Below the pieces are notes generated by a model. It was not told where the DNA came from, ran no database searches, and was given only the letters and a program-made list of their open reading frames with translations. Shown piece by piece: positions 43,241 to 53,139 of a DNA stretch of 64,000 nucleotides (its first letter is position 1; each line of letters begins with the position of its first letter). Position numbers and translations under genes: made by a program. Source of the stretch: M3007 sp031425155 (GTDB lineage: Bacteria > Bacteroidota > Bacteroidia > Chitinophagales > Saprospiraceae); NCBI GenBank assembly GCA_031425155.1, contig JANPIV010000048.1, forward strand, positions 173,459 to 237,458, written 5' to 3'.

Positions 43241-44311
43241 GTGAAGACCATTACCTCTCGTTTGCGGCATCTCTTACTCCCGGCTTTTGTCCTCTCTGTG
43301 CTCGCGCTGAGCGCTCAGGATATTCACTTCTCCCAGTTTGCCAATTCGCCGATCAACCTCAGCCCGGGCCTCATCGGTGCCTTTGGCGGCGATATGCGTT
43401 TTGTGGCCAACTATCGCAACCAATGGCGTGTGGACCCCAGTCAACTGGTGCCCTACATGACCGTGTCGGGTAGTGTGGAGAACAAAATCTACTACAACAA
43501 AGGCAAGTACGACCGCTATATCACGGCGGGTCTGTTGTTCAACTACGACCGGCAGGGCGATTTGCGGTTGACTTCCACCCAGATCGGGATTCCGGTTTCG
43601 TTCACCCACGTGGTCGGGCGCAATAAGTTTCTTACGCTCGGTGTCACGCCAGCTTTCGGCCAACGCGCTTTCAGCACCAACAGCATTTCTTTCGATGCGC
43701 AATGGATTGATTGTGTGTATGATCCCAATGCCGATGTACGGGAAAGCCAGTTGTTTCAGAACAATAGCCTCAAATACTTCGATCTGAGTGCGGGCCTCAA
43801 TTTCCGCCTGCAATCGGGCCACGAGCGCAGTCGGCTGGATATTGGCGGCGGTCTGCACCATATTAATCGCCCGAATCACGATTTCTGGGATTATAATGTA
43901 TCCGACTCTCCTGGTGAAGTGCGGCTGCGGTCCAAAATGTCGCTGTATGCCCTGGGGCTGGTGCAGTTGACCGATGCGATGGATCTGGTCGGTCAATTCC
44001 AATACCAATCGCAGGGCCCCTACCGGGAAATAGTGTATGGCATAGGCGGACGGCTCCACCTAAACCGCAGAGCCTACGACGAACTGGCTTTGCAGATTGG
44101 CGTGGATTTTCGCCACCGTTACAGCGACGCGTTTATTCCTCACGCCGAAATCCTGTGGCGTACCTGGACCCTCGGGTTCTCCTACGACATGAACAGTTGG
44201 TCGGAAGTAAAAACGCTGACCAATGGCCGCGGTGGCCCGGAAGTGTCCCTCATCTATCGTCTGTACAAAGTAAAACCATTGCCGGTATTCAAATCGTGCC
44301 CATTCATTTAG
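43241..44311 (+). CDS. PorP/SprF-family T9SS outer-membrane protein
   Basis: 356 residues from a GTG start, giving a signal peptide (KTITSRLRHLLLPAFVLSVLA). The family opening QDIHFSQFANSPINLSPGLIGAFGGDMRFVANYRNQW is near-canonical for PorP/SprF, followed by beta-barrel strands and a LHLNRRAYDELALQIGVDFRHRY region. It heads a cluster with a TPR-OmpA protein and a type B adhesin, the usual T9SS neighbourhood. It should assist export or anchoring of the type B cargo encoded downstream. Spacing to the next start is 78 bases. Confidence 0.93.
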   Translation: MKTITSRLRHLLLPAFVLSVLALSAQDIHFSQFANSPINLSPGLIGAFGGDMRFVANYRNQWRVDPSQLVPYMTVSGSVENKIYYNKGKYDRYITAGLLFNYDRQGDLRLTSTQIGIPVSFTHVVGRNKFLTLGVTPAFGQRAFSTNSISFDAQWIDCVYDPNADVRESQLFQNNSLKYFDLSAGLNFRLQSGHERSRLDIGGGLHHINRPNHDFWDYNVSDSPGEVRLRSKMSLYALGLVQLTDAMDLVGQFQYQSQGPYREIVYGIGGRLHLNRRAYDELALQIGVDFRHRYSDAFIPHAEILWRTWTLGFSYDMNSWSEVKTLTNGRGGPEVSLIYRLYKVKPLPVFKSCPFI

Positions 44312-44389
44312 AATAAACTATACAGTTTTTTCTGGCTATCAAAAATGAGTTCTCTTGATCTTTCATACCGGAAGCTTTCTCTTAGCATT

Positions 44390-47197
44390 ATGACCAAATT
44401 TGCCCACTTATACTTTTTATCCTTCCTTTTCCTGCTCGACTGGCAAGTCGCAACGGCCCAGGTGGGCGTGTCCGACCGCATCAATCAGGAGACCGACCGG
44501 GCACCTTCCAAAGAGGCCATGCTGGAAGCCGCCGATAAGGCCTACGCCGCCGGAGACTTCTATACGGCCATGCAGTACAATTACCGCATTGTGCAGGTGG
44601 ACAGCCTGAACATGGCCGCCCTGGACGGGGTTGGCAAATCTGCCGTGGCCTTGTCCGCTTTTGAGCGCGCCGATACGGCTTATGGCCGCATGGTCGAAAA
44701 CAAGATGGTTGGTCTGGATGGGCTGGCCCTGTTGCACTGGGCGGACGTGAAATTCCGTCTGGAGCGTTTTGAAGAGGCCAAAGTGCTGTACAGTCGCTTT
44801 TTAGCGGGCGAAATGCCGTCCACCACCTCGCAGGCCACCGTGGAACGGGTGAAAGAAAGCCTGAAAAACGCCGAATGGGCAGCCGATATATTGCTCAATG
44901 ATCGCTCTGATATTCCACTTACGCTGCTGCCCAATATCAATACGGTGGAGTATTCGGAATTTTCGCCGCTGATGTTTCGCGATACGCTGTACTATTCATC
45001 GTATAGTTTTCCTTTTGAAAAAGACAAACGTTTCCCGAAACGTCACCTGATAAAAGTGATGACCGGGACGGAGCAAGGCGACTCGCTGCTGGCTCAGGCC
45101 ACTAATTTCAATGCCGATAACCTGCATACCGCCCACGTGGCTTTCAATCGGGCTGGGGATGTGATGTATTACACGGTGGGTGAATTTATTGAAACCGCCA
45201 TTATTCGCTGCGACCTCTACCAACGCCAGCGGCTGCCCAATGGTACCTGGGGCCCGGCCACGAAACTGCCCGATTCGGTAAATGCTGCTGACTATACCAC
45301 CACCGAACCCAACGTCGGCCACGTGCCCAACAGCAATCAGGAAGTGTTGTATTTCGTGAGCGACCGGCCCGGCGGCAAAGGCAAGCGCGATCTCTGGTTT
45401 TGCCAGATTACCCCCGAAGGATTCTCCGCGCCGCTGAACCTGACTGCGCTCAATACTCCCGAGGACGACGTTACGCCATTTTATCATTCCAAATCGGCCA
45501 CCTTGTATTTCAGCACGATGGGCCGTCGCACTTTGGGCGGGTTTGATATTTATAAAACTAAAGGTTCGGACAGTCAATGGACGGTGCCGGAACAAATTGG
45601 CCTGCCTTTCAACTCTTCGGCCAACGACGTGTATTACACCCTCGGCGATGGCGAGCGTTCGGCATTTATGGCTTCCAACCGGCGCGGTAGTTTCAACGAA
45701 TCGGAAGAAGCCTGCTGCTACGATATTTACAAAGCCGACCTGGTCAAGCCGCAAATGCTGGCCGTGACTTTTATTAAAGGCACTCAGGATTCGCTGTACG
45801 GAACGGAAATCCGCCTGATTGAAATGACACCGAACGGCCCCGGCGAAGAAATCACCAACAAAGTACCGGGTGCCTTCACGGGATTTGCCCTTTCGCCGGG
45901 CAAGAACTATATGCTCATCGCTACGAAGGCCGGATACGAGCCGGATACGGTGCGTTTTACTACGCCAAAGAGCATTTGGCGGGATGTCATGGTGCAAAAA
46001 CTCTATCTGGCCCCCGCCAAGGTCAATCTGGTTGCCACCGTGTTTGAAAAAGGAACTACTACGCCCATTCTCGGGGCCACGGTACGCTTCATTGATCTCG
46101 GTTCGCCCGGCACGACTGTAAGAGGTGGCAGCGATGCCATAGTTACCCGCACCGATATTCATCCGAATGACAATCGCTATGAATACGAACTGAAATTCAA
46201 TCACCGCTACAAAGTAGTCGCTTCCAAAGCCGGTTACACGATTGACTCTTCGGAAGTAAGCACCGTTGGTCTGACCGGCTCGAAGACACTGACCACGCAA
46301 CTTTATCTGCGTCGCGGCCTCGATTTTAAAGCACTTTCGTACGATTACGTGAGTAAGGAACCGCTCAATGAGGTGCGCTTCCGCCTGGTAGAAATAACCA
46401 AAACCGGTGATAAGGTGGTGGGTGAATTCACCAGTGCCAGCACCAGCAACTTGTACGAAACCACTATTGATTTCAAAAAACGCTACCGGATCACGGCCTC
46501 CAAACCGGATTATTCGCGGGATTCGCTGGAATTTAACACCGAAGAACAGAATTTGCAAGAGGTTGATTTCCAGACGATTGTTCAGAAATTATACCTGCGC
46601 CCGCTCATTCTGACCCGTTATTTGCCGATCAAATTGTATTTCGACAATGACGAGCCGGACAAACGCACACTGGCCAGGGCGACCAAACAGGAGTATCGCG
46701 CCACGTATGTGACTTACATTCGGCAAAAACAGGATTTTATCGAGAAATACACTGTCGGCATGAACGGAGATCAGTTGCAACGAGAACGAGACTCCATTGA
46801 TGTTTTCTTTGAAAGAGACATCCGGGGTGGCTGGAATAAGTTGATGAACTTCTCCGAAATCCTGTACGATTTGATGAGCCGGGGCGATAAAATTGAAATT
46901 ACCCTTAAAGGATACGCCTCGCCGCGGGCTGGAAGTGCCTACAACCTGAACCTGACCGCGCGCCGGGTATCCAGCGTACTGAATCACTTTTTGATCTTTG
47001 ACGGGGGCATTTACAAGAAATTTGTGGAGTCCGGTCAGTTGATTATCAAACAGGAACCCAATGGCGAAGCGAAAGCCCCGCCGGGTATTAATGACAATAT
47101 CAATGATGTGCGGCAATCCTGGTACAGTGTACCGGCTTCGCGCGAACGCCGACTGGAAATCATCGGTGTACAAGTCAATGTTGACAAAAAATTGTAA
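44390..47197 (+). CDS. TPR-PD40-OmpA protein (PorE/SprE-like neighbourhood)
   Basis: 935 residues from the ATG at 44390 (signal peptide MTKFAHLYFLSFLFLLDWQVATAQ). TPR region (about 40-160, YAAGDFYTAMQYNYRIV), then PD40/WD40-like propeller (about 180-450: LYYSSYSFPFEKD, LYFVSDRPGGKGKRDLW, LYFSTMGRRTLGGFDIY), several beta domains with IDFKKRYRITASKPDY-type carboxypeptidase-regulatory patterns, and a C-terminal OmpA-like peptidoglycan-binding domain (ITLKGYASPRAGSAYNLNLTARR). The organisation matches the PorE-type lipoproteins that link T9SS to peptidoglycan, though no lipobox is seen here. The OmpA domain has an unusually long insert. Operon with PorP/SprF and the adhesin. Confidence 0.85.
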   Translation: MTKFAHLYFLSFLFLLDWQVATAQVGVSDRINQETDRAPSKEAMLEAADKAYAAGDFYTAMQYNYRIVQVDSLNMAALDGVGKSAVALSAFERADTAYGRMVENKMVGLDGLALLHWADVKFRLERFEEAKVLYSRFLAGEMPSTTSQATVERVKESLKNAEWAADILLNDRSDIPLTLLPNINTVEYSEFSPLMFRDTLYYSSYSFPFEKDKRFPKRHLIKVMTGTEQGDSLLAQATNFNADNLHTAHVAFNRAGDVMYYTVGEFIETAIIRCDLYQRQRLPNGTWGPATKLPDSVNAADYTTTEPNVGHVPNSNQEVLYFVSDRPGGKGKRDLWFCQITPEGFSAPLNLTALNTPEDDVTPFYHSKSATLYFSTMGRRTLGGFDIYKTKGSDSQWTVPEQIGLPFNSSANDVYYTLGDGERSAFMASNRRGSFNESEEACCYDIYKADLVKPQMLAVTFIKGTQDSLYGTEIRLIEMTPNGPGEEITNKVPGAFTGFALSPGKNYMLIATKAGYEPDTVRFTTPKSIWRDVMVQKLYLAPAKVNLVATVFEKGTTTPILGATVRFIDLGSPGTTVRGGSDAIVTRTDIHPNDNRYEYELKFNHRYKVVASKAGYTIDSSEVSTVGLTGSKTLTTQLYLRRGLDFKALSYDYVSKEPLNEVRFRLVEITKTGDKVVGEFTSASTSNLYETTIDFKKRYRITASKPDYSRDSLEFNTEEQNLQEVDFQTIVQKLYLRPLILTRYLPIKLYFDNDEPDKRTLARATKQEYRATYVTYIRQKQDFIEKYTVGMNGDQLQRERDSIDVFFERDIRGGWNKLMNFSEILYDLMSRGDKIEITLKGYASPRAGSAYNLNLTARRVSSVLNHFLIFDGGIYKKFVESGQLIIKQEPNGEAKAPPGINDNINDVRQSWYSVPASRERRLEIIGVQVNVDKKL

Positions 47198-47250
47198 TCG
47201 TCCTCAATTCGGAGACCATGAGATATATTTACAGCAAATCGCTCAACTGC

Positions 47251-50200
47251 ATGAAATACAGTCTGCTTTCCGCGCTCTGGGTGCTCCAGATATTCGCGGC
47301 GCAGTCATTGGTCGGCCAAAATATCCAGCTGACCTTCACTTCATCGCCACCCAGGTGTAATGGCTACACGGATGGTACCGTGACGGTCACGGCTACCGGC
47401 GGCGCAGCTCCCTATGCCTACTTATGGGACAATGGCCAGGCGGGCCAAACCAACTTTGGCGTGGGCGCAGGCACTTCGTCAGTGACGGTAACCGACCAAA
47501 ATGGTTTGACGGCCACCGGCACGACCACCATCACCCAGCCTACCCAAATCGTGGCGGCCATCAATCCAACCGGCGTTCACTGCCTCACCGGCGGCGGTAC
47601 GCTCAATGGATCGGCGACCGGTGGTACTCCGCCCTACACTTACATTTGGGGAAATGGTGCGACGACGGCCTCGGTGCCCATTACCAGCGGCGGTGCTTAT
47701 CTGCTGACCGTTACGGATGCCAATGGCTGTTCCGATCTGGAAAATTATTTCGTGCGCCCACCGCTGGATGTGTCAGTGGAAGTGCAGAATATTCCTTGCT
47801 TCATGTTTTGCGACGGTGTGGCCTGGGCTAACGTCACCGGCGGTACTCCTCCCTATACTTACATGTGGAGCAATGGTGCCACCACTTCACAAATTGTCGA
47901 ACTGATGCCGGGCTGGTACCACGTAATTGTCACGGATGCAGCGGGTTGCAGTGTGCAGGATAGTGCGTACATCTATGAGCCACCGGCGATTACTATTGAT
48001 TTTAATACTATAGTTCCCGCTTGTGGCGGCAATACAGGCAGTGTCACCGCTCAGGCGAGCGGTGGTACGCCCCCATTCACCTATTTGTGGAATTATAACA
48101 ATTTCATCGGGCCGACGCTTTCCAATGTGCCCTCAGGTACCTACTACGTGCAGGTGACCGATGCCAATGGCTGCCAGAAAAGTATGCCGGTGAACATTCC
48201 CGTGGGTACTGGCCTGACTGTAACGCTTTCTATCATCAAAGCCTCCTGCCAGGGGGTGGACGATGGGACCGTAACGGCTCTGGTTTCACCGACTTCCGGT
48301 ACGTATTCTTACCAGTGGAATATCCAGAATGTAAATGCCGCTTCGCTCAATGGCATCGCTTCCGGCACCTCCGTTTGCGTCACTGTTACCGACGTAAATA
48401 CGGGTTGTCAGGGTACTGCTTGCGGAGTAGTAGGTACGCATACCGTTATTAATCTGCAAGTTACGGATACAGATGTAAGTTGCGCCACCGATCTGACGGG
48501 TACGGCTACTGCGGTGGCCTCGAATGGCGAAGTTCCTTATACTTATACCTGGACTTATCCGAACAGCACGACCTCCAACAATGCCACGATTACCGGGCTC
48601 GGTACGGGTGCTTATTCGGTGCTGGCAACCGACAATCGCGGTTGTACGGCGATTGGCGTAGCCGATATTGGCGTGGTCTCTACTTTGGATGCTGATTACG
48701 AAATATCGCTGGTAGAATGCACGGGCAGTGCGGTGCAGGTGCGTTTTACCGATAAATCTGTTGATTCCGGTAGCAATATTGTCGCCTGGAGCTGGAATAT
48801 TGTCTGGGGCAGCGGGTCCGTTCAGTCCAACGAGCAAAACCCGCTGGTGACCTTGCCCGCCAACGAAACGGGTACGGCCCAACTAACCGTCACTTCGGCC
48901 AGCGGCTGTACCAACTTCACCTCGGCTCCTTTCAGTGTGGATGCTTTGCCGAATGTCAATATCAACGTCAATTCTCCCGCTTTCAATTGTGATGGTTCGC
49001 CCGTGCGTATTGAGGTAACCGGCGATCCTTCTTATACTTATACGTGGTCGCCGATGGCGGGATTGACTTTCGATCCCGGTCCGCAAAACGTGATCGCCAA
49101 TCCGGCCCAAACCCAGGTTTATACTTTGATTGCCAGTAATGGTTCCTGCGCCGATACTGTGCAGGTGGAAGTGATCCGGCAAACGCCGCTGGCTCTTTCG
49201 TTAGCCACACATGAGGTTTTTGCTTGTGCTACTACCGCCACTGTTACAGCCACAGTGAACGTGAATGCAAATGTGGAATGGTTCGATGGCAGCGGTGCAT
49301 CCGTGGCCACCGGCACTACGGTGACTGTACCTGCTTCGGCGGTACCCGCCAAATATATAGTGGTGGCTACGGATGCGCTGGGTTGCGTCAAAAAAGACAG
49401 CATCACGGTAACCGGCAAAGAAGTCTCGATTGCGCTTAACGTGCTAGCGGAAGTCTTTAATTGTGAGAATGATTCCATCAAGATCAATGTGGTCGGTGCG
49501 CCTGCCAATACGTACACCTGGTCACCCATGACCGGCCTGTATTTTCCCGATCCGAATTCCCCGAACGTCATGGCTAATCCTGCTGTTACTACGGATTATC
49601 AATTAATAGCGACCAATGGATTTTGCAGCGATACGGCCCAGGTAAAAGTCATCCGCGTGACGCCAATTGAATTGGCAGTAGAAAATGCGATGGTTATTTC
49701 CTGCGAAGCCAGTGCTACTTTGGAAGCCACTATAAACGCCGCCTCCAATGCCGAAGTCAAATGGCAACCGACCAATCTGACCGACATGAGCATTACGGTG
49801 CCTGCGACCAGTACGCCGACGACTTATACGGTAACCGCTACTGACAGCTATGGCTGTAGTCAAACGGCTACGGCTACTGTGGTGGGCCGCGCTGCAAAAG
49901 TGGAAATTGCGGCCAACTCGCCGACTGCCACTTGTGAGAATCGCCCTATTTTATTGACTGCCAATAACTTGCAGTCTGGTGATATACTGAGTTACCAATG
50001 GTCCGCTCCCGCTGGTCTGACGATCACGCCGAACAATACTGCGGATGCGACGGTGACTGGTACGGCGGGTACTTATACGGTCACAGTGACCGTGACCAAC
50101 CAATATGGATGTACCGCCCAAAAAGAAGTAGGTGTGGCGTTTCAAGAGGAAGGAGCCGTGGTGGCTGGCATCCAAGTAAAAAATTGTGGCGGCTTGACCG

Positions 50201-51873
50201 TTGAATTTCAAAATCTGGGGCTGGTACCCGGTGTCTGGAATTTTGGTGACGGGCAGACCAACGATGCCAACCAGGCTTATACTTCGCATACTTATACCTC
50301 GTTTGGGCCTTACAATGTCACTTTTGTCCCCGTCGGAGCGGAATGTGCTGCACCGTTTAATGCGGCGGTCAATGTGCAAGCAGCTTCCACGGTGCCAGCG
50401 TCTATCACTTCCAATTTGGTGAGTTGTACGGAGCAGGCGGTGTATAACCTTGTCGCTCAGCCCAATACGGGTAACTATACCTGGCAATGGACAGCACCCG
50501 GTAACCCGACTTCTACCGAGCCAAATCCTACTTTCACTTTCAATCAGGCTGGGCCGGTTAATATTCAGTTGACGGTCACCGATGCACTGGGTTGTGTCGG
50601 CACGGCTACACTGCCGCTGGACGTAAATCTGGTGAATGAGCAAATCGCGGCCAACATGACGTTCTGCCCCGGCAGTTCGGTGCAACTGAACCCGGATTTC
50701 AACCCGGACTACACCTACCTGTGGAGTGCCAGCCCGAACGACCCAAGCCTGGACACGGACAGTCCGAATCCCACGGTAACGCCCACTGCAACTACCACTT
50801 ATACCTTGCAGGTCTCCAATGTTAACTGTACGGCGCAATACACGGCGGAAGTAAAACCACAAGCAACTACGGTGCTGGATGCCGGCCCAAATCAACGGGT
50901 CTGTGACGATACGCCAGTGACCTTGTCGGTGCAAAACCCGACACCGGGCAGCAACTATCAGTGGTCGCAATCGCCGACATTTAATACTATTTTGGCAGAA
51001 GGCAATTCTGTGCAGATCATACCAGAAAAAAATGGCGTCTATTACGTGCGCGCTGAAGGCGGGGTTTGCCCTGCTTTGGGTACGGTACGCGTAAACAATG
51101 CCAAAGTGCTGGTGGATGCGCTGCCGGAAAACCAAAATCTCTGCCTGGGACAATCCACGAAACTCACCATTACGAATCTTAACCCGAACGACACCCTGCA
51201 ATTTGTCTGGACGCCCAACCTTGGGGATGTTGTGAACCCCACCGTCGCACCGGATAGTACGACTACTTATTCGGCAGTGGTGACGAACCAGTTTAATTGC
51301 AGCGACACGGTAACATTTGATGTAAGCGTAGTGGAGTTGGCCTTGACCGCCGAAGTAGTGGGTAAAGATACTATTTGCCCTGGCGAGACCGCTACGCTGC
51401 TGGCGACGGCAACAGGCACCGGGACCATCTTTACTTATATCTGGACACCAGCCGCTTCGTTGAATAACCCAAACAGTCCGAATCCAACGGCTCGCCCGGA
51501 TGTGGAAACGGAGTACACGGTGACGGCTACCGCAGATGGGCTTTGCCCGCAAACTGCTTCGGTCAAAATATACTTCATGGGCGACCAGTGCATCGAACCC
51601 TATATTTTCGTGCCCAAAGCCTTTACGCCGAATGGCGATGAAAGTAATGATCACTTCATTGTACGCGGCGTGAATATCAAGGAGTTATACATGGTAGTCT
51701 GGGATCGCTGGGGCGAAAAGGTGTATGAAACCGAAGATACGCAGGCCCTCGGCTGGGATGGCACTTACAAAGGTGCTTCGCTCACCCCGGACGCTTATGC
51801 GTGGTACGTAAAGGCTACCTGCGGCAATGGCGCGGTGTACGAGAAAAAGGGTAATGTGACGCTGCTGAAGTAA
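47251..51873 (+). CDS. Giant SprB/Ig-repeat adhesin with T9SS type B sorting domain
   Basis: 1540 residues from the ATG at 47251 (signal peptide MKYSLLSALWVLQIFAAQSLVGQ); an in-frame ATG at 47218 adds eleven. SprB-type repeats at about 20-440 (PPRCNGYTDGTVTVTATGG, YTYMWSNGATTSQI), PKD/Ig-like domains to 1430 (LRFTDKSVDSGS-like, WNFGDGQTNDANQAYTSHTY), and a CHU_C sorting domain at the end (VPKAFTPNGDESNDHF ... VWDRWGEKVYE). It should be surface-displayed through T9SS and used in gliding or adhesion. Last gene of the PorP-OmpA-adhesin unit, 20 bases after the OmpA gene stop; tandem terminators follow. Confidence 0.92.
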   Translation: MKYSLLSALWVLQIFAAQSLVGQNIQLTFTSSPPRCNGYTDGTVTVTATGGAAPYAYLWDNGQAGQTNFGVGAGTSSVTVTDQNGLTATGTTTITQPTQIVAAINPTGVHCLTGGGTLNGSATGGTPPYTYIWGNGATTASVPITSGGAYLLTVTDANGCSDLENYFVRPPLDVSVEVQNIPCFMFCDGVAWANVTGGTPPYTYMWSNGATTSQIVELMPGWYHVIVTDAAGCSVQDSAYIYEPPAITIDFNTIVPACGGNTGSVTAQASGGTPPFTYLWNYNNFIGPTLSNVPSGTYYVQVTDANGCQKSMPVNIPVGTGLTVTLSIIKASCQGVDDGTVTALVSPTSGTYSYQWNIQNVNAASLNGIASGTSVCVTVTDVNTGCQGTACGVVGTHTVINLQVTDTDVSCATDLTGTATAVASNGEVPYTYTWTYPNSTTSNNATITGLGTGAYSVLATDNRGCTAIGVADIGVVSTLDADYEISLVECTGSAVQVRFTDKSVDSGSNIVAWSWNIVWGSGSVQSNEQNPLVTLPANETGTAQLTVTSASGCTNFTSAPFSVDALPNVNINVNSPAFNCDGSPVRIEVTGDPSYTYTWSPMAGLTFDPGPQNVIANPAQTQVYTLIASNGSCADTVQVEVIRQTPLALSLATHEVFACATTATVTATVNVNANVEWFDGSGASVATGTTVTVPASAVPAKYIVVATDALGCVKKDSITVTGKEVSIALNVLAEVFNCENDSIKINVVGAPANTYTWSPMTGLYFPDPNSPNVMANPAVTTDYQLIATNGFCSDTAQVKVIRVTPIELAVENAMVISCEASATLEATINAASNAEVKWQPTNLTDMSITVPATSTPTTYTVTATDSYGCSQTATATVVGRAAKVEIAANSPTATCENRPILLTANNLQSGDILSYQWSAPAGLTITPNNTADATVTGTAGTYTVTVTVTNQYGCTAQKEVGVAFQEEGAVVAGIQVKNCGGLTVEFQNLGLVPGVWNFGDGQTNDANQAYTSHTYTSFGPYNVTFVPVGAECAAPFNAAVNVQAASTVPASITSNLVSCTEQAVYNLVAQPNTGNYTWQWTAPGNPTSTEPNPTFTFNQAGPVNIQLTVTDALGCVGTATLPLDVNLVNEQIAANMTFCPGSSVQLNPDFNPDYTYLWSASPNDPSLDTDSPNPTVTPTATTTYTLQVSNVNCTAQYTAEVKPQATTVLDAGPNQRVCDDTPVTLSVQNPTPGSNYQWSQSPTFNTILAEGNSVQIIPEKNGVYYVRAEGGVCPALGTVRVNNAKVLVDALPENQNLCLGQSTKLTITNLNPNDTLQFVWTPNLGDVVNPTVAPDSTTTYSAVVTNQFNCSDTVTFDVSVVELALTAEVVGKDTICPGETATLLATATGTGTIFTYIWTPAASLNNPNSPNPTARPDVETEYTVTATADGLCPQTASVKIYFMGDQCIEPYIFVPKAFTPNGDESNDHFIVRGVNIKELYMVVWDRWGEKVYETEDTQALGWDGTYKGASLTPDAYAWYVKATCGNGAVYEKKGNVTLLK

Positions 51874-51926
51874 ATATATCCGCGTTTTGGAACCATACAG
51901 GTTTCATAAGCGACTGTAAAATAGCG

Positions 51927-51968
51927 AATTGGCCAAGCGACTGAATGTTGCCTGGCCAATTTTATTTA
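51927..51968 (+). terminator. Hairpin terminator after the adhesin gene
   Basis: AATTGGCCA (51927-51935) pairs with TGGCCAATT (51953-51961), followed by TTATTTATT. First of two terminators between the convergent adhesin and nusB genes. Confidence 0.75.
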
Positions 51969-51989
51969 TTCAGGACAATCCAAAATGAC

Positions 51990-52029
51990 AACGCGCCACT
52001 CCGTATTTCACGAAGTGGCGCGTTTTTAT
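51990..52029. terminator. Bidirectional hairpin terminator
   Basis: ACGCGCCACT pairs with AGTGGCGCGT around a small inner hairpin (CCGTATTTCACGA-type loop), with T-run on the + side. It serves the adhesin gene and probably nusB from the other side. Confidence 0.85.
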
Positions 52030-52047
52030 TTTCAGAAAAGGCTGTTT

Positions 52048-52983
52048 TTACTCAATTAATCCCCGCCCTTCTTTCACGATCTTTTCCTCTTTCATCAATT
52101 TCTTCATCAGTCGGTCGAGAATACCATTGATGAAATCCTTGCTCTTATCGGTGGAATACACCTTGGAAATTTCCACGAACTCATTTAGGGTCACTTTAGT
52201 CGGAATGGTCGGGAAATAGAGCAGTTCCGACAGGGCCATTTTCAGCATAATCATGTCCAGCACCGCCACCCGTTCGGCGTCCCAGTTTTTGAGGGTCGGC
52301 TCGATGTGTTCCAGCAACGCCACGTCTTCCTGGCAGGTTTTGCGCAGCAGTTCTTCGCCAAATTCGCGCACCGTTTCGTCCGAAGGCTCAAATTCCTTGT
52401 AGAATTCTTCGCCGAGTGGCATGGCTTTCAGCGTCTTTTTCATCGCGCCCACCACCAGCGATTCGTCGTCCTGCCAGTTATTGAACCGATCCTCGGTCAT
52501 TTCCACGAATACATCATGGTTGATGAGGAAGCGGTACATTTCCAGCAAAAACTTATTGGTCTCTTCGGTGGTCGGTTCTTCCAAAGCCAGATAGGCCTTG
52601 TATTCCGGCGTTTCGCTGAGCGCGAGATAGAGGGTGCGAATAAGGTCTTCATCCAGATTTTCGTGGGCCTTGTATTTGGTCACGATATTCAGGAAAGCCG
52701 TATGATTGGCTAAACTCTGGATGGAAGGATTCTGATAAAGACGAGGGCTGAATACTTTGTCGTCGTCGGAAGGCAGGTATTTGGCGGCCCGGTTCAGAGC
52801 GTCTTTTTCTGCGTATTGGGCTACTTTCAGCAGCAGATGCAGTTGGAAAATATACAACTCGTAGGCTTTCCAAATACCCTCATTATAATCCTTGACCAGA
52901 TCCGTGAACGACAATTGTTCGTCCCGGTTGAGCATGTACAACAACTGCATGACCTTGATACGGACGCTGCGACGACTAAGCAT
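52048..52983 (-). CDS. nusB: Transcription antitermination factor NusB
   Basis: 311 residues. The typical NusB core is the C-terminal half: EELLRKTCQEDVALLEHIEPTLKNWDAERVAVLDMIMLKMALSELLYFPTIPTKVTLNEFVEISKVYSTDKSKDFINGILDRL. The N-terminus starts MLSRRSVRIKVMQLLYMLNRDEQL as in Bacteroidota, whose NusB carries an extra helical insert and is about twice the length of the Escherichia coli protein. It binds boxA in rRNA leaders with S10 and supports antitermination of rRNA operons. Confidence 0.95.
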   Translation of the reverse strand: MLSRRSVRIKVMQLLYMLNRDEQLSFTDLVKDYNEGIWKAYELYIFQLHLLLKVAQYAEKDALNRAAKYLPSDDDKVFSPRLYQNPSIQSLANHTAFLNIVTKYKAHENLDEDLIRTLYLALSETPEYKAYLALEEPTTEETNKFLLEMYRFLINHDVFVEMTEDRFNNWQDDESLVVGAMKKTLKAMPLGEEFYKEFEPSDETVREFGEELLRKTCQEDVALLEHIEPTLKNWDAERVAVLDMIMLKMALSELLYFPTIPTKVTLNEFVEISKVYSTDKSKDFINGILDRLMKKLMKEEKIVKEGRGLIE

Positions 52984-53139
52984 AGAATTTCAAAGGACTT
53001 GTGTGCGTGATAAAAACCGCCGCAAAGAAACGAAAAATGTTTGGTAAGGTGGCCCTGGATTTTTTTACGGCAAATAATTATTAGATAATAATGACAGAAA
53101 AGAGGTGTCTGTTGGTAGTTATCAATTTTTCTAAACCAC

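Noticed and set aside
49951..51654. 567-codon open frame on the minus strand within the adhesin gene
   Set aside because: Mirror of the repeat-rich + strand adhesin; no signal peptide or family motifs, Arg/His-rich composition typical of antisense frames. The same applies to 44996-46558, 39052-40659 and 32863-33921.
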